From: Pseudomonadota bacterium
Lineage (GTDB): Bacteria; Desulfobacterota; BSN033; WVXP01; G020346125
Reading direction: 5' to 3'
Length of the DNA stretch: 9,211 bases
Assembly: GCA_030672465.1 (NCBI GenBank)
Contig: DAOVGJ010000235.1
Location: 1-9,211 of the forward strand
Part shown: in pieces, positions 6,532 to 9,211 of the stretch
Layout: the number at the start of each line of letters is the position of its first letter
Position numbering within the stretch: position 1 is the first letter of the stretch
Made by a program: the position numbers and the translations under genes
The notes under the pieces: generated by a model
Database searches by the model: none
The model's input: the letters and a program-made list of their open reading frames with translations, nothing else
What the model was told of the DNA's origin: nothing

Positions 6532-6697
6532 GCCATGCTACTCCCTGTCCCCCCGGCTTGCGTACCTGAATTTCCGCATAACTCCGTTGTCCTGAAAGGT
6601 AATGTGCTGGAGAATTCGAGGATAAGCAGGGAAGCGTACGATTCCTACCTCAACGGACAATCTCACCTCAGCCTCCAAAAGGGAATAGTCATTTTGG
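6532..6697. other. convergent intergenic stretch without a recognised gene
   Basis: Between the radical SAM gene and repeat copy B, no supported gene was found. A 60-codon ORF (6535-6717) has no Shine-Dalgarno, resembles no family I recognise and runs into copy B. The segment 6571-6600 contains TTTCC and CCGTTGTCCTGAAAGG, faintly like the left end of copy B (CCGTTGTC recurs at 6724-6731), so it may be a further decayed repeat copy. Confidence 0.4.
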
Positions 6698-6806
6698 GAA
6701 GTTTCCTGAGTTTCTAAGGATCACCGTTGTCAGTGAGCGAAAGGGAATTTGATCAACAGACTGCGAAGCACTGAAGCGAGGGGACAATAGTGTCCGCTTA
6801 TGAAAA
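6698..6806. repeat. TIR-bearing intergenic repeat, copy B (MITE- or BIME-like)
   Basis: This is the second copy of the element at 182-382, in the same orientation. The left part 6701-6742 matches 185-226 at 33 of 42 positions. The right part shares AAGCACTGAAGCGA (6766-6779), GGGACAA (6781-6787) and TTATGAAAA (6798-6806). The right end holds a perfect hairpin GGACA-ATAG-TGTCC (6782-6795). The corresponding copy A hairpin differs in sequence but still pairs, which suggests that the stem is selected. Copy B is about 90 bp shorter because the interior of copy A is missing. It lies between convergent genes, where such elements are tolerated and may act as bidirectional terminators. No transposase gene is present. 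Confidence 0.6.
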
Positions 6807-6810
6807 GTGA

Positions 6811-6822
6811 GAGGACTTCCTC
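6811..6822 (-). terminator. short hairpin downstream of gltL (weak terminator candidate)
   Basis: Read on the minus strand after the gltL stop, GAGG-AAGT-CCTC forms a 4-bp stem, followed shortly by a TTTT run (6806-6803). The stem is short and the T-run is not adjacent. The hairpin of repeat copy B immediately beyond (6795-6782) may serve the same role. Confidence 0.2.
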
Positions 6823-6825
6823 CCT

Positions 6826-7551
6826 TTAAATGAGGATCTTGTCCAAAAATTCCTTTGTCCTGGGGTTTTTGGGTTTTTGGAAGAAACTGATATCCGTTCC
6901 CCGTTCAATAATCATTCCCTCGTCCATGAAGATGATCTCGTCAGACACTTCCCGGGCAAATCCCATCTCATGGGTGACTACGATCATGGTCATCCCACCC
7001 TTGGAGAGGCCAATCATCACGTCAAGCACTTCCTTGATCATCTCTGGATCTAAGGCGGAAGTCGGTTCGTCGAACATCATGATCTTCGGTTCCATGACCA
7101 GAGACCGTGCTATGGCAACCCGTTGTTGTTGGCCGCCCGAGAGGTTGGCCGGATATTCATGGGCTTTATCCGGGATCCCAACCCTCTGGAGCAGTTCCAT
7201 GGCCTTGGCTTCGGCCTCTTTTCTCGGCTTACTTCGCGCCTTCATAGGAGCCAAGGTAATGTTCTGAATCGCGGTCATATGAGGATAGAGCTCAAAGCGC
7301 TGAAAGACCATACCGATCTCTGTGCGAAGTTTATAGAGGTTGGTCGCCGGATCGCTAACGGAGACACCATCCACGAAGATTTCGCCTTTTTGGAAGGGTT
7401 CCAGGCCATTGATACATCGGAGAAGGGTGCTCTTGCCCGAGCCGCTTGGGCCACATACAACTACGGTCTGCCCCTGCTTGATCTCCTCGGTGATATCTTT
7501 GAGGACTTGAAAGTCGCCGTACCACTTGCTCATGTCTTTGATCTGGATCAA
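6826..7551 (-). CDS. gltL: glutamate/aspartate-type ABC importer, ATP-binding protein
   Basis: This 241-residue ATPase of the polar amino acid transporter family (GltL/GlnQ/HisP) powers uptake through the GltJK permease. It has all ABC motifs: Walker A GPSGSGKST (34-42), the Q-loop at Gln84 in VFQRFELYPH, signature LSGGQQQR (137-144), Walker B IMMFDEP (157-163), D-loop SALD (165-168) and the switch His194 (VVTHEM). The start is TTG at 7551-7549, chosen because GGAGGA (7563-7558, minus strand) lies 6 nt upstream and no ATG or GTG gives the family N-terminus MIxIxxxxKxYG. That Shine-Dalgarno is formed by the last two Gly codons of gltK, whose stop is 3 nt upstream, so the genes are translationally coupled. 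It is the last gene of the operon. The specific substrate cannot be read from the ATPase, so glnQ is an equally fair symbol. Confidence 0.93.
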   Translation of the reverse strand: MIQIKDMSKWYGDFQVLKDITEEIKQGQTVVVCGPSGSGKSTLLRCINGLEPFQKGEIFVDGVSVSDPATNLYKLRTEIGMVFQRFELYPHMTAIQNITLAPMKARSKPRKEAEAKAMELLQRVGIPDKAHEYPANLSGGQQQRVAIARSLVMEPKIMMFDEPTSALDPEMIKEVLDVMIGLSKGGMTMIVVTHEMGFAREVSDEIIFMDEGMIIERGTDISFFQKPKNPRTKEFLDKILI

Positions 7552-7554
7552 TGG

Positions 7555-8205
7555 CTATCCTCCTTCTTGTTCCCTTACTTCAAATCGTCGGCTAATCACT
7601 GACCCGATATAGCAGGTGATGAAGAATACGATGGCTACAAAACCGAAGAGCTGGATGGATCTGACTTCCAAGGTGTCAACGATCCTTGCTCTCCGGACAA
7701 ACTCGGGGAGCCCGATCACGAAGGCCAAGCAGGTGTCCTGGTAGGTGACGATGCTTTGGGTAATCATGCTGGGAAGCATCCTCCGGAGGGCAATGGGGAT
7801 GAGTATGTAGCGGGTGGTCTGAACATAGGTGAGCCCCGTCGAATATCCAGCTTCAATTTGGCCTTTGCTTACAGACTGATAGCCCGCACGAAGAATCTCG
7901 CCGAAGTATGTTGCCTCGAAGATGATAAAGGAGATGACCGCTGATGGAAAAGGATCTAGCGGGCTTCCGATAATGATGGGCATCACGAAATAAAACCAGA
8001 AGATCACCAGGAGGAGGGGGATGTTCCGAATCACATTGACATAAAAGGTAACCGGGTAATAGACCCACTTATTGCGGGAGATTCGCCCCAGCCCCACTAA
8101 TATGCCCAAAGGGATTCCCCCGGCCAAGGCAAAGAACGCCAATTTGACTGTCACCCAAAATCCACCCATGAGAAATGGGAGGTTGCTACTTACTGCATCG
8201 AACAT
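7555..8205 (-). CDS. gltK: glutamate/aspartate-type ABC importer, permease GltK
   Basis: This 216-residue inner-membrane permease has several hydrophobic segments, including WVTVKLAFFALAGGIPLGILVGL near the start and LFGFVAIVFFITCYIGSVI near the end. The family motif YVNVIRNIPLLLVIFWFYFVMP and the cytoplasmic EAA loop (AGYSTGLTYVQTTRYILIPIALR), which docks on the ATPase, are both present. The segment QDTCLAFVIGLPEFVRRA matches the E. coli GltK form QDTSLVYVLSLADFFRTA better than it matches GltJ. The start ATG (8205-8203) has GGGAGG at 8216-8211 on the minus strand. The gltJ stop lies 2 nt upstream. Together with GltJ it forms the heterodimeric channel. Related arginine, glutamine or histidine permeases share these motifs, so substrate assignment rests on the IJKL gene order. 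Confidence 0.88.
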   Translation of the reverse strand: MFDAVSSNLPFLMGGFWVTVKLAFFALAGGIPLGILVGLGRISRNKWVYYPVTFYVNVIRNIPLLLVIFWFYFVMPIIIGSPLDPFPSAVISFIIFEATYFGEILRAGYQSVSKGQIEAGYSTGLTYVQTTRYILIPIALRRMLPSMITQSIVTYQDTCLAFVIGLPEFVRRARIVDTLEVRSIQLFGFVAIVFFITCYIGSVISRRFEVREQEGG

Positions 8206-8207
8206 CC

Positions 8208-8924
8208 CTACCTCCCGATCATGCCGGGTATTTTGAGCCTCGACTCCAAAATGCCCATCAACCTGACAACCACTAAACCCAAGGCCAGGTAAATCAGACA
8301 GGCACCGGTGGTCGATTCCAGTCCATGGAAGGTCTCGGAATCAATCTTGTAGCTCATGAAGGTTGTCTCCAACACACCGATGGTCATGGCAATGGATGAA
8401 TTCTTAAAGATGGTCAAGAACTCCGTGGTTAATGGAGGAATGATAATCCGCAAGGCATATGGAATGATCACATGGCGATACATTTGGGGATGTGTTAAAC
8501 CGGTAGATAGGGCGGCGTAGTAGTGATCCCGGGAGATGGCTGAAAAGCCAGCACGGGTATGCTCGGCCACCCGGGATGCCGTGTACATCCCGAGGGCGAT
8601 AATGGCAACATAGTAGTTGAGGCCGATGATTGAATTAATGCGATATTGAAGGGCCTCTCCGAAGAGCATGGGCCCGGCATAATACCAGAAGAAGAGCTGG
8701 ACCATGAAGGGGATGTTTCGGAATATTTCTACGTATGCGGTCCCAATAAGCCTCAGCCATCTCCACGGGGAGATCCGCACCGTGCCAATGAGAACACCTA
8801 AAGACAGGGCGATGGCCCAACCGATGAGCCCCAGTTTGATGGTAACCCATATCCCCTGGAGCAGATACATCCCGTATGGATTTCTCCACAGGACGCCCCA
8901 GTCGAATTCATAGGCTAAACCCAT
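8208..8924 (-). CDS. gltJ: glutamate/aspartate-type ABC importer, permease GltJ
   Basis: This 238-residue permease resembles E. coli GltJ along its length: YVEIFRNIPFMVQLFFWYYAGP, GMYTASRVAEHTRAGFSAISR, EAA loop AALSTGLTHPQMYRHVIIPYALR, then FKNSSIAMTIGV and a C-terminal LESRLKIPGMIGR. It is the second membrane subunit of the importer. The start ATG at 8924-8922 lies in the upstream copy of a perfect 13-bp tandem duplication. The next ATG, in the second copy (8911), is out of frame, and an in-frame TAG sits two codons upstream of 8924, so no earlier start exists. No clear Shine-Dalgarno precedes the start. The gene begins 65 nt after gltI, separated from it by a strong hairpin, which suggests lower expression of the permease genes than of the binding protein. 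Confidence 0.88.
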   Translation of the reverse strand: MGLAYEFDWGVLWRNPYGMYLLQGIWVTIKLGLIGWAIALSLGVLIGTVRISPWRWLRLIGTAYVEIFRNIPFMVQLFFWYYAGPMLFGEALQYRINSIIGLNYYVAIIALGMYTASRVAEHTRAGFSAISRDHYYAALSTGLTHPQMYRHVIIPYALRIIIPPLTTEFLTIFKNSSIAMTIGVLETTFMSYKIDSETFHGLESTTGACLIYLALGLVVVRLMGILESRLKIPGMIGR

Positions 8925-8934
8925 AGGCTAAACC
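8909..8934. repeat. 13-bp perfect tandem duplication over the gltJ start
   Basis: CATAGGCTAAACC occurs at 8909-8921 and again at 8922-8934 with no change. Each unit contains one ATG on the minus strand, 13 bp apart and so in different frames. Only the upstream one (8924) opens gltJ. With a single unit, the gltJ frame would have no ATG at this end until codon 19. Confidence 0.9.
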
Positions 8935-8958
8935 CAGCCCAATATCCCGAGGCGATAG

Positions 8959-8986
8959 GGAAGAGGGGGGTTAACCCCCCTCTTCC
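8959..8986 (-). promoter_or_regulatory. perfect intercistronic hairpin between gltI and gltJ
   Basis: Arms GGAAGAGGGGGG (8959-8970) and CCCCCCTCTTCC (8975-8986) form a perfect 12-bp stem with a TTAA loop, 3 nt after the gltI stop. On the transcribed (minus) side no U-tract follows, so it is not a classic terminator. In binding-protein transporter operons such stems commonly protect the upstream binding-protein mRNA and cause partial termination. That gives the molar excess of binding protein that importers need. This role is inferred from position. Confidence 0.75.
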
Positions 8987-8989
8987 GGA

Positions 8990-9211
8990 TTACTTTTTCT
9001 TCCACCAATCCTTGGCCTGTGGATAGCAGATCAAAGTTAGGTAATCTCTGTAGGCCTTGGACATGGGAATCGGGACAACCCCCTTCGGTCCCATCCACTT
9101 CTCGTACAGATCGAAGAACTTCCCCGTTTTGATCGACCATACAATGGTATTGTTGACGAAGTCCCTAATATCGGAGTTGCCTTCCCTCATCATGTAACCG
9201 TAGGGTTCATA
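8990..9211 (-). CDS. gltI: glutamate/aspartate-type periplasmic binding protein, C-terminal fragment (partial)
   Basis: The last 73 codons are in the window; the gene begins beyond 9211. The fragment YEPYGYMMREGNSD, followed by FVNNTIVWSIKTGKFFDLYEKWMGP, matches the C-terminal lobe of family 3 solute-binding proteins. The E. coli GltI equivalent is YEAYGCMLRKDD followed by a DTI..V..SGE...WFDKWF pattern. The protein would capture the amino acid in the periplasm and deliver it to GltJK. It ends WWKKK with TAA at 8992-8990. The signal peptide and most ligand-contacting residues lie outside the window, so glutamate/aspartate specificity is inferred from the downstream gltJKL order. Confidence 0.85.
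   Translation of the reverse strand, partial: YEPYGYMMREGNSDIRDFVNNTIVWSIKTGKFFDLYEKWMGPKGVVPIPMSKAYRDYLTLICYPQAKDWWKKK

Noticed and set aside
6535..6717. 60-codon plus-strand ORF in the convergent intergenic region
   Set aside because: It has no Shine-Dalgarno, no recognisable family features and odd composition, and it runs into repeat copy B. It is probably a chance ORF.
6493..6760. ATCAACAGA direct repeats at 6493-6501 and 6752-6760 as possible target-site duplication
   Set aside because: The second copy lies inside repeat copy B, not at its edge, so the pair does not flank an insertion. It is probably chance.
7123..7602. 159-codon plus-strand ORF opposite gltL
   Set aside because: It is antisense to a gene with every ABC ATPase motif intact. 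It is a shadow reading frame with no family likeness.
9011..9019. TGTGGATAG, one base from a DnaA box
   Set aside because: It is a single isolated match inside the gltI coding sequence, without a cluster, and is expected by chance.

Overview
The window looks like an origin-proximal piece of a Gram-negative chromosome with roughly balanced GC content. The best guess is a deltaproteobacterium-like lineage (Desulfobacterota sensu lato). That guess rests on the gene order, on a YidC with a periplasmic domain, on a perfect parS next to mnmE, and on coding rich in AGG (Arg) and GGG (Gly). It is an inference, because no rRNA or other phylogenetic marker is present.

Layout. Positions 1-98 (minus strand) hold the first 32 codons of gyrA. 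A 442-bp divergent intergenic region follows, with a candidate gyrA promoter, a repeat element with inverted ends (copy A, about 182-382), and the rpmH promoter. From 541 to 6493 (plus strand) runs the compact cluster rpmH - rnpA - yidD - yidC - jag - mnmE - radical SAM gene. Gaps are 0-40 bp, and jag and mnmE overlap by one base. rnpA is broken by one extra G in a G9 run. A perfect 16-bp ParB site (parS) sits exactly on the start codon of the radical SAM gene. From 6494 to 6825 lies a convergent intergenic region with a second, related repeat (copy B, about 6698-6806). From 6826 to the window end (minus strand) is a glutamate/aspartate-type ABC importer operon, read right to left as gltI (C-terminal end only), gltJ, gltK, gltL.

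How the genes work together. The plus-strand cluster is a translation, RNA-processing and membrane-biogenesis unit: ribosomal protein L34, the RNase P protein, YidD and the YidC insertase, a KH-R3H RNA-binding protein, and the MnmE tRNA wobble-uridine modification GTPase. The parS marks the region loaded by ParB for chromosome segregation, although parA and parB are not in the window. The minus-strand operon is a complete polar amino-acid importer apart from the truncated binding protein. A perfect 12-bp-stem hairpin separates gltI from the permease genes, and a 13-bp tandem duplication creates the in-frame start codon of gltJ.

No complete undescribed system is visible. The points most worth a second look are the rnpA frameshift, the parS fused to the start of an uncharacterised radical SAM gene, the pair of TIR-bearing repeats, and the duplicated gltJ start.
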